Shown: in pieces, positions 54,801 through 63,826 of the stretch
Layout: the number at the start of each line of letters is the position of its first letter
Position numbering within the stretch: position 1 is the stretch's first letter
Source: Ascaris suum
Lineage: Eukaryota > Nematoda > Chromadorea > Rhabditida > Ascarididae
NCBI GenBank assembly: GCA_013433145.1
Contig: CM024188.1
Coordinates: 2,852,001-2,916,000 of the forward strand
Reading direction: 5' to 3'
DNA: 64,000 bases
Made by a program: the position numbers and the translations under genes
Notes under the pieces: model-generated
Database searches by the model: none
Told to the model about the DNA's origin: nothing
Seen by the model: the letters and a program-made list of their open reading frames with translations, nothing else

Positions 54801-57800
54801 TCATTTTTGAATTTCGTTTATGATAATATAGAAAGTGATTGTTATAAACGGGGTGGAATATATATCGTCGATTGAGCTGTACTCACTCTGCAAAGTCAAT
54901 AAAGCTGCACACGTCTCATTCGTTAGCTAGCCTGTCCTGATGCTAACACATCCACAAACAAAAATTATCACCCCAACACAGTTACATCGATCCATCCATT
55001 GTATCACAATATATTTATGTGTTCATAACACTGTATTTGCTGATTTGTCTATAACCGTCTATGTGGTCAGTTTAGGGCACCAAACTTTCTCCAGCAGCAA
55101 ATTGTAGATGGCGCTGAAGTCATCTACTCTGATCAATGGTTACTCTTGTCGATAGGTTCGAATTACTCATATTACTGCTTCGAAGTAAGGACAATAATGT
55201 GATTTGATTTCAGAACAAGCAAGCATTTCAATGCCAATTTTCCGACGACTGCATTGTTGACAAATGTAAGTTAGCCACTTCTGTTAATGGGCTTGTGTCT
55301 CTTTTCTGCAGATGAAAATTGCGTGTTCCTCATCTCTACTGAAATAGAAAAAAACATGCACAAAAATTGACATGTTTTTGGAAGGTTTCTCCTCATTTTA
55401 CCTTTTATATGTTGTGGGGAGGTAGGGGGATGAAAGCTGTAGCTGACTGTGTTCCGCATTGAAATGTATATTTCCTGTCAACTTTTCTATCAGCCAAAGG
55501 ATTGAGGATTGTGTCGGCATTCGCCTCTCTCTGCTTCACGTAACGAACGAAACTGCAATCTGGTCGAAATAACGAAACCTCCGATGATCGGGGGACCCTG
55601 ACATTTGTTCCACCTTATCGAACATCGAGATCTGCAAAAATGCAAGGAGTGCGTATAGTTTGTGATGATGTTGTCTATTCCGTGGCCCAAAAATGGAATA
55701 GCATATGTTCGTTGGTGATATTGCTCCCATCTGAGTTTCATTATAATATATCAGAAGATTGTATTTGTTCTCGTCTTGGCATTTCCTGATGATATTGTCA
55801 TCGATAAAGCCTAAAATATGAGAGCAACGATTGATTTAATGTATGGGATGTGTTGATTTGTTGCAATTTTTTCTGCTAAACTCATTATCACATGAAGGAA
55901 ACTGATTTTTTTTTTTCAGCGGTTCGTTGCGGATGTCGAAGCTGCCGGTTAAAGAAATGTTTTCAAATGGGTATGAATCCAAACGGTTAGCCTTTAGCTT
56001 TTTCCCTGTTTTTTTTTTCACATACCTCTAAATATGAATATTTTGTCCTAAATTTATGTTTGTTAATATGTGCCTAATAAATTTCGAATAAGTATCGAAT
56101 CTATGTATCCAACGTATTTCGTAAAAAGTTCCCACTTGATAATTGAGTTGATCGGAATTAGCATATGAAAGTTAGAAATAGTTCTTTGTTTTTTTTTTCC
56201 TCAGAGGGTATTTGAATGTTTATAATTTCATTGTGTCATTAAATGATGACATTCTTATATAATTCGGTCAGAAGAATCGTATTGTTATGTTTGGCCGATT
56301 AATTAATTTAGTGAAATAATTCATGAAGTTGCCCTAAACATTTCAGTCGGGCGCTGCTAAAAGCTGCTTCTTTTAATTCACATCTGAGACATTTTTTGTT
56401 TTGTTGCGGTTTTTTTTACAAAGTTTCGAAGGGGAAACATGGAGGATTCTGGTTTTGTTTTTTTTTTTTTCATTTCTCGATAGCGTTATCTAAATGCTCG
56501 AAAGTTCCCTGGCTAATCTCGGGGTCAGCGAGATCGAGCTCTTTCCCTATCTTGTGGGAAAGAGGAGATCCTGACCTCGCTGATCTCCTTCGATATTCCA
56601 CATGTGTTGTTTCTATTGGCATAATAAACCTTTTCGAACTTTACTATTTGCCCATCATTATCTGCTTAAAATGTGGATACTCGTCTCCGCCTATCGTACA
56701 TACATTTCTGCGCTCATCTACGTGGGTTTCTTTGGAAAGAATTATGCATTTGTCTTTATTTGCATCATCAAAGTATGAATATTCGGACAGTGGAGTCATT
56801 TTGTCGGTTCTTAATTGGTTTCTCGTAATGTTCAGTTAGTTATTGCAGAATTCCCTCACCCACGCCGCCGCTCCCGCCCAAGTTGAACTCCTACTCTCTT
56901 GATGGCATAAAATTTACAGCCATCCAACATGACCGCGATAAAATCCGATATACGAAAAGGGCAAAGAAAATCAAAGAAGAAGGAGCGATGGAGATTTCCG
57001 ATATAACTAATGGAAAGGCTGGCTTTATGAAAGAGGAAGCAGATAGTCCGCAAAGCAATCAGTATGTTTTGATTGCATCTCGCTTTAAGTATAACATTTT
57101 TTGGGAGGAATGACGGATTCTTAAATGGCTGGCATATTATTCCTCATGTGCTGTACGGTGCGCAGGAGGAGGAGGAGGAGGGGAGGGGGGGTGATGGGAT
57201 AGACGTAGGTTCTGAAAATAGTATGTAGGTAGTGAATTAGAACCACCACGCAGCCTTTACGTATAGTATTTGTTGTGATTTTAATGATTTTCTTTGGGAA
57301 GACTTTTTCGTTTCGAGAAAGCTCTTCGTCAGCAAAATTGCTGCTTATTCACATCCATAGGATATCATTTCAGGTTATTTTAGGTGGTAATATTTTGTAT
57401 ATGTCATTTTGTTTTTTTTTTTTTTGTTTTCAGGACCGCTGACGAGATGGCCAACATGTCGAGTCCATCATCGAGCTTGGCTGGCCATGGTCCGGGTAGC
57501 AATGCCCCTTCATTCGATCATGAAATTCACGACATCCAGGCTTGTTGTTGCGCTCTTCTGAAATAATTCAAATGCAATAACCAGCAAGATGATGATTACT
57601 GTCTGATATCAGTGCGCTTATATTACTGAAAAAACACTAATTTCTTAAAGTCACTGATCTGAAAACAATACAAAATTTCTCCCAGTTGAAAAATGCCTTC
57701 ATGATGCTGTTTATTCAGTTTTTTTTTTCACATATTCCCAAACTTTATCGTTTTCATATAGTGAAAAAAAAAGACAGCTTTACTTCACGAGTGAAAGATT

Positions 57801-60800
57801 GCCTGATCGTATTATAAGTGTATGTAAAAGCTTGAGGACATATGTACCGTCTCAGCAGATTTTCTATTGTGCAGTGGAGGCATATAGCATATTGAAGTGG
57901 ATATTCTTGCTCTAATTAAGTTTGGTCTTGGTTCGAGTGGTGAAGTAACACATTATGAAGTGTTCTGTTTCGATGATCTTTATATGATTTTAACGAGTGC
58001 AATTGAGCAGCTTCTAAGCCGAAACAGTAAATTGCACTCCCAGTTCTGCTTTTGCACTCTCAGTGTTAAAAATTTGCCTGTTAGAAATACATCCACGAAA
58101 TCAAACGATGTATTTAAGACTGAGATGTCAGCCGTACTCACGGATCTACTGATTCTGGAGCGTAAAATAAATGACGTTCGATGCGCGAATAGATTCCCAC
58201 CACATACTTCAGTTGCGTCTTGCATGTACGACCGTCGACTTCTTGATGACGACGCTTGGGTCTCTACATATTCTACCCCTTTGGTTTGTTCTTTAATTCA
58301 TCCGTCAAATTATAAGAATTGGAAGTGTGTGTTTATAAAAGCGCCTTTATAAGGTTATTCTCCCTCTCCCTACTTCATGGGATATGAAAATATCAGATAC
58401 ACGAAGATTTCGAGGACGGCAATATGAATTGCAAGCAAAACAATTTGCTTCTTAGAAATTTCCTAGTTGTAGGCATTGTTTTAATCCACAGGATATATTT
58501 TCGGTTAGTTCAGTAATTGTTGCCTCATTACCTTCAATCCTATATGTGGGCTGTGGGAAGTACGATTTGCTTAACGATAAGTTGTATTGAAAGAAATGTT
58601 AAAACTTGACAAGTTGTAAAAATAGTGTCACGGAGTTATTGTTCAGAACTCATCGCGGTAATAACTTAGATTCCCAAAAAAAAAGAATTTTTTTTTGAAA
58701 TTTATCCCCTTTCAATCACTTCTATTAATTTAATGAAATAGATCTGTCTAAATTTTTCCTTGAACGATCATAATACTCATCAAGTGTTATTCAGTGAATG
58801 GTTTTTCAACTAATACAGCATTTTAAAAGTTGAACTGAGTTTATTTGTTGGGAAATATTTCTCTTTCGTTTGTTATTCGATTTTTTGGGCAATAATTGCC
58901 GGGTAATGATTTCAAATAACTATTAGATCGACATATTTTACATTATAGTCACCTGCATTCAATCCAATTCCATGCGATCGAGAAAGCATGCGTGCATGGT
59001 TTGTGAAAGATCTAACATTGATGATTGAATGGGCTAAATGTCTTCCACAAATGGGGCAACTTCTTCTCAACGATAAGGTCAGCTAATTTCATATCATTTT
59101 ATGTTGTTTAGTTTTTGCAATATCATTGTTGAGCATTTTCGATAGAAGATAATCTTCTTTCATTAATAACACTAATCGTTAGTTAAATTTTATCGAAGTT
59201 TGTGGTTTTATTTTGAAAATGTTTTCTCATCATTTTTCACGCATAGGATTTTTGCAAAATTTAGTGAGATTTTTGTAGTTACTTGTCATGAGAAATTGTA
59301 TCTTTTATGGGATTGTTGAATGTTACGATAAATTGAAAGTCGAGAGAAACTTTCGGTGAACTGTTATTACGAAATGGTTTTCTTTTCTTAAGAAAAAAAA
59401 GGTTCCCGATTAAGAAGCCCTTCTTTAGATTTTGAAATTCTCTTTCTTTCATTGTAATTGTAATTACTGTTACAAAAATAGCTCTTACTTGTTTACTATT
59501 GGAACACTAGATATTTTAGTTTTACTTTCATTTGCAATAGTTCTCTAGAAGGATGTTTATATTTTCTATGCGATGCGCATTTTTAAAAGAATCTTAATAG
59601 CGTATCTGCATGAATGATGATCCTCATGCTTTTATTTCTCATAGTGTTTACAACCGAACATATAGTTAAGAGGGGATTTGCACTTTTCAAGGCATTTTTC
59701 TCATTTCACACTTAAATTAAACAGGACTTTAAATTTCACTTATGCGGATGGTCGTGCATTTTTGAAAACTTTTCAACGACGGAAGAAAAGTGTCACTCAA
59801 AAAAAAGTAATTAAGTGGAGAATGTTTAATGAATTTAACGAATTCCATTTACGAAAATGAACGTAAGCTTGCATCTGAAAAGGATGTAAAGAGAGGATAA
59901 TTTATATTTCTTTCGCTCTCGAACGATCCAGGTTTAAATTTTTTGCTCATATTTCACACCTTGAATATTGCGGCTCGAGTGGATGGAAATCACTCAGCCT
60001 CTTTGCTCATTTGTTTACGCATAGGGGCCATGTAATGTCTAATAGAGAATGGAATAGCACAATATCGATATTGTATGTTTAGGTGAGAGGTGTCGATACT
60101 TTTCAAGTAAGCTTTCTGATTGCAAATCTCTTCGAAAGAAGGCTTGGATTTTTGTTTTGCCCTTTTTTAGCAGAAATTCCATATTGAGGAAGAGGAGTAT
60201 CTTCAAGCAGATGCGATATTTGACTTACCAAGAGGAAAATGCGCATCTTTGCTTTATTCTATTTATTTCCCATTTCGATGGGTTGTTCCGTTTTCGCAAG
60301 CGTCACAGCGATCGGATGATCGTTACGACGGTAGCTTTAGGCATATATGTTGTGGAATAAATGTGATCGCTAGACATATCGCTTTAGCTGGCATTAATAA
60401 AAGCGTTCGCACCCGTATTTCCGCTCATTCAATTGGCCTATTTCTCGTGCACGCATGAAAGTCGTCGTCGATCTTCTACGGAAAGCCCTATCGATGAGTC
60501 GTTCAGTTCCCCTTCGGGAGTCACTTCAAGCACTTCCCGTAAGTGAATTTGCCAACCAGCACCTTCATTTCATTGAACGCTAAACTCTTTATCAGCAAAT
60601 TCTGCGTCTCGTGTAGTTATTGCTAGTTTGTTGCCAGTCTGCTTTTCTAATAGCAAATTATTTCAGCTTTGATAGGCTGGATTCAAAAAAGAAGTCAATT
60701 TGTTCCCGATTCTCACTAATCGTTATAATACTTACAAAATCTCGTGACTATTGTTTTTTCCACTTTCGTGTTGAAAGTGTTGAACATACTTACAAAGGCG

Positions 60801-63800
60801 GAAACCTTTATCGTTATTGCCATCTTATTAGCTCCTACTGGAGGAAGGTTTATTGCAAGAAATTAAACAAATAAATAAAATTGTAGATTGTTTCAACTTT
60901 TTTTTTCTCCAAAATGAATTTCAAATTATTCATAATAAATTAGGGCAATAAATGTTTGCAATAGGTAATTAACCAAAGTGAGTATTTTACAATTCATCAA
61001 TGACATAAAGGTGTGCCAAATATCATTACTGCTATCACAGAAATATCAAATATTCAAATTTTTGAACGTTCCTCGCCTTTTTTTGCATAATCTTTGTTCT
61101 TATCATCGATCCTTATAGTATCTCATTTAAATGAACCTATTTCTTTTTCCGCTGTACTAATAGATAGTTTCAGCAGTAATTTTCCGTCCATTAGGTAAGA
61201 CTGTAGATGTGTTTCAATGTGTGCTGAAATATGGGTGGTCTAGAGTCGTACTAGAAAAACTATTCGCTGTTCACTACATTGCGTCATTTGCTGCTTAATT
61301 CGAGAAATTTTTTTCAAAAAGGGCGATCCCTATCGATCGTTAGGCGTTCTTCACTAATTCCCAAAATATATTTCAGTAGGTAGGTGTCGTTGGCAATAAA
61401 ACTTCATTGTTTTTCTTTTGTTAGCATGCAATACTAGGATAGTTTTGATTATGAATTCTCATGAACAATTTTAACGTAGTAGACATAGCGTTGACCGCTC
61501 GGAAATGTTTCATAGAAATACCTCCCACAGCATTTGCGTAATACGAACATGGCTAACAGTTCTTGTCGTGAGATCCGCATACGTATATTATTTTACAGGC
61601 AGGTAGTTGTGTATTTTTGAAGCGGATGAGAAATCACGAATTGTAACAGGATGTTTAGATGCGTTTCGGAGTAACATGATGATGACTTAATAATTGATTG
61701 AATAGCCATTGATCGATTGCATTCGTCGATGCGGATAAGGAATCACATATGTTACTCTTCTATCGATTTATCTTGAACTATAGGCTTATCATTGGAATCA
61801 AATGGCGGCGCCGAATTAGCATTCATGGCGCGCACTGTCGACAGAACACCTACGTTGGATCGACTTTGGTACCCGGATGGACGATATCTGGAAAGGGAGG
61901 ACCTTGACACCAATTCCGCCGCTAGCAAGTTTGTTTCAGTGATTAGTTTCAACATGTAATATTTACGCACTCGCACTTATGTCATGAAAATTCAACCACG
62001 AAAAATGGATGCCCTGACCCGTGGAATGGAAGCTTAGACGCATGGGGTCGAAAAGTTCTTTTTAAGAAAGCGGATTTGTTTTGAGTATGAGCTGCAGTCA
62101 TTGGCAATTTGGTTTCGCGAAATTAGGCTATGTACTCTTCTCTCTGAAATACTGTGCTCATTGAGGATATGCTCTTCTTTAGAGGTTGTAAGCTCACATG
62201 AAACGAGAGACTTGCATGATCGCCCGATTTCTAGCTTGCAAGTATAGAATTTTTTCTTGTCGTTTGAACTTTGGGAAACGGCCGATCACTTTGTGTTTTG
62301 TTCTTGTTTTTTTTTTTTTTTTTTTCGGAAGTCCAGTAGAGATTCCTCTGAGGTAGCGATCTTCAATTCCAGACAGTCTTTCATCATGTATATCGATTTG
62401 TTCAGTATTTCTACAATAACGCTGAAGTGGAGGTATCAAGAAACAAGAAAATGTGAATGTATTTGCTAGTAAATCAGTTGACGTAACCATTAAAACTTAA
62501 GTTTTTATATTCTAGCAAAAAGGAATTGCCGATCAACGCTTTGCTCATCGATGGCGTGTGTCATCAAATGTTGAGGCTGAGGCTTTCGGAGAGTCATGTT
62601 GTTTTATATAAGTTAATGCTTTTCTTCAATCCAGGCACGTTTTTTCAACCAGTGTTTTTACTTTTTTCTTCACCATTAAAGGGGGCACAATGACTCTTTC
62701 TTAAATTATTCATTCCTTCATTTATGCAATGAGAGGCATCGAAACGTTTTTGCTTCTAGTATGCTCAAAGTTCCTAGTATTTTTTTCGCTTAGAGATTGG
62801 AGGGGGGATAGGAATGAGTGTTCGTACTTGTTTATACAAATTTTAAAATTCTCTAATTTTTTTCTTCTTTCTGCAGATGTTGACAAGTTGATTACGAAGT
62901 ATATGGTCACATTTCGTTGCCGTTTCAGTTGATAGCAATATTGTTGTATTCGAGTTATGTGCATTCAACTCACGCAAAAATTATTTTGATTGGTCATAAA
63001 AATTTACAATAGCTTGACGTTATTAGAAGTGTTTGTTTGCTATTTGCAGATGCAGATGGCCTTTCGTCGACGGGCAAATCGACAATCGAAAGTGAACGAG
63101 TGAAACTACTCAATTATTTATACGTGCAAATAATTCAAGATCGTGCTGGCAAACAAGGCACTGAACTCTATTCCAATATTCTTTTGATGACTACCACTCT
63201 CATTGTAGGTCACTTTGTTTTTTTTTTTTTTTACTCTGCCTTTTATTTCTTCATGGTCTAGAACTGCGTCTGTCGTAACACTCTTGACTTTATTCCTGGC
63301 TATCTGTTCTCAGTGGAACCCTTTCCACCTTCTCCTGCTCCTTACCCCATTTCCACCGCATGCGTTAGACGCCGTTATGTAGCTCTGTGTCAGCAAAAGT
63401 TTAGGTCTCATGGCGTTTCCAAAGTTTTTTTTTTTTTTTAAAGATTCAGGAGGAGAAAGTATTCTTTTAATTGTTGTTTAACGCCACGGACGAGTTTATG
63501 CACTCTGTCATAGCTTCCGTTACCTTCCTCTTTGAGCGGTAGTAACATTTCGAGGTTGCTTTCAGTGTACGATTTCATATCATTACGAAGGAAATTCAGT
63601 GAGACGTAGTGCGCTCCACATAACGCATAATACCACCAAACAAACAAACTTTTGTTTTCGACTGTCCTCACCTATCAATAACCGAAAGTCATTTACAGTG
63701 AACAAATTTTGGAAGCATTTCATGTTGCAGCGTGTTGCTTCATTCTTGAAGCGGACATTCGATATATCGCACATATTCGGTCCAGCGGATGATCTTATCG

Positions 63801-63826
63801 ATCAGCTCATCATTGTTGGCTTATGA
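48616..63826 (+). CDS. Nuclear hormone receptor (nematode NHR superfamily), 13 coding exons, long isoform
   Basis: Predicted ligand-regulated transcription factor that binds DNA in the nucleus. Coding exons: 48616-48865, 51585-51703, 55214-55265, 55920-55985, 56920-57061, 57434-57539, 58119-58283, 58949-59077, 60388-60538, 61784-61928, 62516-62634, 63050-63204, 63731-63826. They sum to 1,695 bases, 564 residues plus TGA, with every phase matching. Residues 94-149 are a C4-type two-finger DNA-binding domain. Residues 163-245 are the hinge. Residues about 246-564 are the ligand-binding domain, recognisable from [12 protein letters not shown] (helix 3-4), LNDKLALIKAF (helix 5), WYPDGRYL (beta turn), LMLFFNPDADGLS (helix 9) and the last helix DDLIDQLI. 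The CNGCKTFF P-box and the LBD style fit the expanded HNF4-derived nematode receptors. I do not assign a specific nhr number. Least certain are the 5' edge of exon 7 and the exon 1 to exon 2 junction. The family call is secure. Confidence 0.9.
48866..51584 (+). other. NHR intron 1 (2.7 kb)
   Basis: Mostly AT-rich. It holds a higher-GC island at about 49,850-50,280 with overlapping open frames on both strands (up to 127 codons, minus strand 49775-50158). None of these resembles a known protein. A TG-rich tract lies at about 51,236-51,350. The island could be an internal promoter or enhancer for the short isoform (inference only). Confidence 0.5.
51522..51531 (+). promoter_or_regulatory. Likely trans-splice acceptor for NHR short isoform
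   Basis: TTATTTCCAG is followed by a 7-base leader and the ATG at 51539. The close spacing of acceptor and start is typical of nematode spliced-leader sites. Confidence 0.4.
51539..51703 (+). CDS. Alternative first coding exon of the NHR (short isoform)
   Basis: An ATG at 51539 opens [23 protein letters not shown] and reads directly into the first zinc finger, so translation could start here without exon 1. The shared exons would give 496 residues. The ATG lies seven bases after TTATTTCCAG (51522-51531), a much stronger acceptor than the one used for the long isoform. Exon 1 cannot splice to it in frame, so it is best explained as a spliced-leader addition site or as the join from a non-coding upstream exon. 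The added residues replace the Ser-rich A/B region with a short hydrophobic segment. Inferred from sequence only. Confidence 0.5.
51585..51703 (+). CDS. NHR exon 2: first zinc finger of the DNA-binding domain
   Basis: Encodes residues 84-123 of the long isoform. Zinc ligands are C94, C97, C111 and C114 (CVVC, then CNGC). The recognition helix [13 protein letters not shown] carries the P-box that reads the DNA half-site. CNGCK instead of the CEGCK/CDGCK of most animal receptors is common among nematode-expanded NHRs. The exon ends CTTGTC|GTAAGT, phase 0. The acceptor TTTATAG at 51584 has a weak pyrimidine tract. It is preferred for the long isoform because it restores the exon 1 frame. For the short isoform the same reading frame simply starts upstream at 51539. 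Confidence 0.9.
52097..52129. repeat. C-rich tract with 20-base poly(C)
   Basis: Blocks of C interrupted by T end in 20 consecutive C (52110-52129), in NHR intron 2 about 240 bp left of the TIR element. Confidence 0.95.
52367..53086. mobile_element. 720-bp element with terminal inverted repeats in NHR intron 2
   Basis: TGAAGGAGAGTGTAGCT at 52367-52383 recurs as its exact reverse complement at 53070-53086. A TA directly follows the right end. The left end has TATGC before the repeat, compatible with a TA target duplication disturbed by a small insertion. The interior has short plus-strand open frames (52600-52827 and an overlapping frame including [20 protein letters not shown]) but no complete transposase. 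The size, TIRs and TA flank suggest a decayed or non-autonomous Tc1/mariner-type DNA transposon. Confidence 0.55.
53087..55213 (+). other. Rest of NHR intron 2
   Basis: Contains a GC-richer patch at 53,200-53,760 with a 135-codon minus-strand open frame (53266-53673) and a shorter plus-strand frame opposite. No motif was recognised in either. There is also a 16-base poly(G) tract at 54,565-54,580 and unremarkable AT-rich DNA. Confidence 0.4.
54565..54580. repeat. Poly(G), 16 bases
   Basis: Uninterrupted G run in NHR intron 2, preceded by GGGA and followed by AGGGA, so able to form a G-quadruplex on the sense strand and in the pre-mRNA. Confidence 0.95.
55214..55265 (+). CDS. NHR exon 3: start of second zinc finger
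   Basis: This 52-base exon follows TGATTTCAG and ends AAAT|GTAAGT. It encodes residues 124-140, with zinc ligands C130 and C136 in CQFSDDC (C-x5-C, the standard spacing). It is too short to appear in an ORF scan and was found by extending the finger across the intron. The split codon TCG completes in the next exon. Confidence 0.92.
55920..55985 (+). CDS. NHR exon 4: second zinc finger completion
   Basis: This 66-base exon follows TTTTTTTTTTCAG and ends AACG|GTTAGC. It encodes [22 protein letters not shown]146 and C149 complete the second finger (nine residues after C136), and [13 protein letters not shown] is the conserved C-terminal helix of nuclear-receptor DNA-binding domains. The phase 1 donor joins to GCC (A163) in exon 5. 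Confidence 0.93.
56920..57061 (+). CDS. NHR exon 5: C-terminal extension and hinge
   Basis: Follows AATTTACAG and ends AATCA|GTATGT. Begins [14 protein letters not shown], the C-terminal extension typical of NHRs, rich in Arg/Lys and likely to touch the minor groove. It continues into an acidic, polar linker (residues about 180-210). The hinge is predicted to be flexible and has no recognised domain. Confidence 0.88.
57434..57539 (+). CDS. NHR exon 6: Ser-rich hinge
   Basis: Follows TTTTGTTTTCAG. The first base completes a CAG split from exon 5. Residues 210-245 read as a Ser/Gly/Pro-rich linker ([14 protein letters not shown]) followed by HEIHDIQ, which probably leads into helix 1 of the ligand-binding domain. 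The 3' end is uncertain. CAG|GCTTGT would be a GC-type donor in phase 0. A canonical but weak GT four bases later (57544) pairs in phase with an acceptor at 58131. Either choice changes only a few residues. Confidence 0.75.
58119..58283 (+). CDS. NHR exon 7: start of ligand-binding domain (helix 1)
   Basis: Encodes [17 protein letters not shown] and onward, the amphipathic helix 1 pattern (L-x2-LL-x-LE) of nematode ligand-binding domains, through STYSTPL. The donor TTG|GTTTGT is phase 0 and matches exon 8. The 5' edge is ambiguous. TATTTAAG at 58118 is phase 0 but has A before AG, and ATGTCAG at 58131 is phase 1. Acceptor-like CAGs further upstream (for example 58043) would add an unusual Cys-rich stretch. 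The core of the exon is well supported; the first 10-20 bases are not. Confidence 0.75.
58949..59077 (+). CDS. NHR exon 8: ligand-binding domain helices 3-4
   Basis: 43 codons, phase 0 at both ends, after ATTATAG and before GATAAG|GTCAGC. It encodes [18 protein letters not shown] and then LLLNDK. This is the signature segment of nuclear receptor ligand-binding domains (helix 3, loop, helix 4). It contributes to the coactivator groove and the ligand pocket. The donor is suboptimal, but an in-frame TAA follows at once, so splicing is required here. Confidence 0.92.
59078..60387 (+). other. NHR intron 8
   Basis: A 1.3-kb AT-rich intron. Open frames within it (59678-59860, 60157-60360) lack splice context or domain resemblance. 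Confidence 0.5.
60388..60538 (+). CDS. NHR exon 9: helix 5 plus Ser-rich insert
   Basis: Starts after CGCTTTAG and ends [33 protein letters not shown] is a typical helix 5 that directly continues the NDK of exon 8. After it comes a Ser/Arg-rich stretch (RRRSSTES, then DESFSSPSG) with no counterpart in ordinary ligand-binding domains. The RRRSS motif resembles a basophilic kinase site (inference). Phase 0 entry and phase 1 exit agree with the flanking exons. Confidence 0.85.
60539..61783 (+). other. NHR intron 9
   Basis: A 1.2-kb AT-rich intron. A 21-base segment between GTTTCAG and ATTAG|GTAAGA (61174-61194) looks like a microexon by its borders but is not needed by the reading frame. Confidence 0.45.
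61784..61928 (+). CDS. NHR exon 10: insert end and beta turn
   Basis: Starts after GAACTATAG and ends AGCAA|GTTTGT. Phase 1 entry forms CGC with exon 9, and phase 2 exit forms AAC with exon 11. [16 protein letters not shown] matches the beta-turn signature (pattern L-x-x-P/S-N/D-G-x-Y) that lines the ligand pocket. Residues 394-417 before it are part of the extra loop. Confidence 0.82.
62516..62634 (+). CDS. NHR exon 11: helices 8-9
   Basis: Follows TATATTCTAG. Encodes [14 protein letters not shown] through [17 protein letters not shown], the helix 8-9 region (L-x-L-x3-E-x4-LK-x-LFNP in the family). The exon ends CCAG and the intron begins GCACGT. The next exon starts AT, so the split codon is GAT, giving the conserved NPD. 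No canonical GT donor nearby preserves this frame. Confidence 0.88.
63050..63204 (+). CDS. NHR exon 12: helices 9-10/11
   Basis: Follows TATTTGCAG and ends CTCATT|GTAGGT. Encodes [19 protein letters not shown], then [12 protein letters not shown] and [14 protein letters not shown], the long helix 10/11 that forms the dimer interface in nuclear receptors. A second AG six bases downstream (GCAGATGCAG) is also in phase and would delete two residues. Confidence 0.9.
63731..63826 (+). CDS. NHR exon 13: C-terminal helix 12 region and stop
   Basis: Follows CATGTTGCAG. Encodes [17 protein letters not shown], then [12 protein letters not shown] and TGA at 63824-63826. The terminal LIDQLI sits where the AF-2 coactivator helix is expected, but has Gln where the classical core has Glu. 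The 3' untranslated region continues to the window edge or beyond; no clear AATAAA is visible within the remaining 174 bases. Confidence 0.9.
   Translation, partial: RVASFLKRTFDISHIFGPADDLIDQLIIVGL

Noticed and set aside
56396..56839. 147-codon plus-strand frame in NHR intron 4
   Set aside because: Lies wholly between well-supported DNA-binding-domain and hinge exons, is Phe-rich at the start, overlaps the hairpin, and shows no domain.
60157..60360. 67-codon frame just before exon 9
   Set aside because: Different frame from the helix 5 exon and no ligand-binding-domain resemblance; intronic.
61752..61976. Minus-strand 74-codon frame opposite NHR exon 10
   Set aside because: Shadow of the exon encoding WYPDGRYL on the plus strand.
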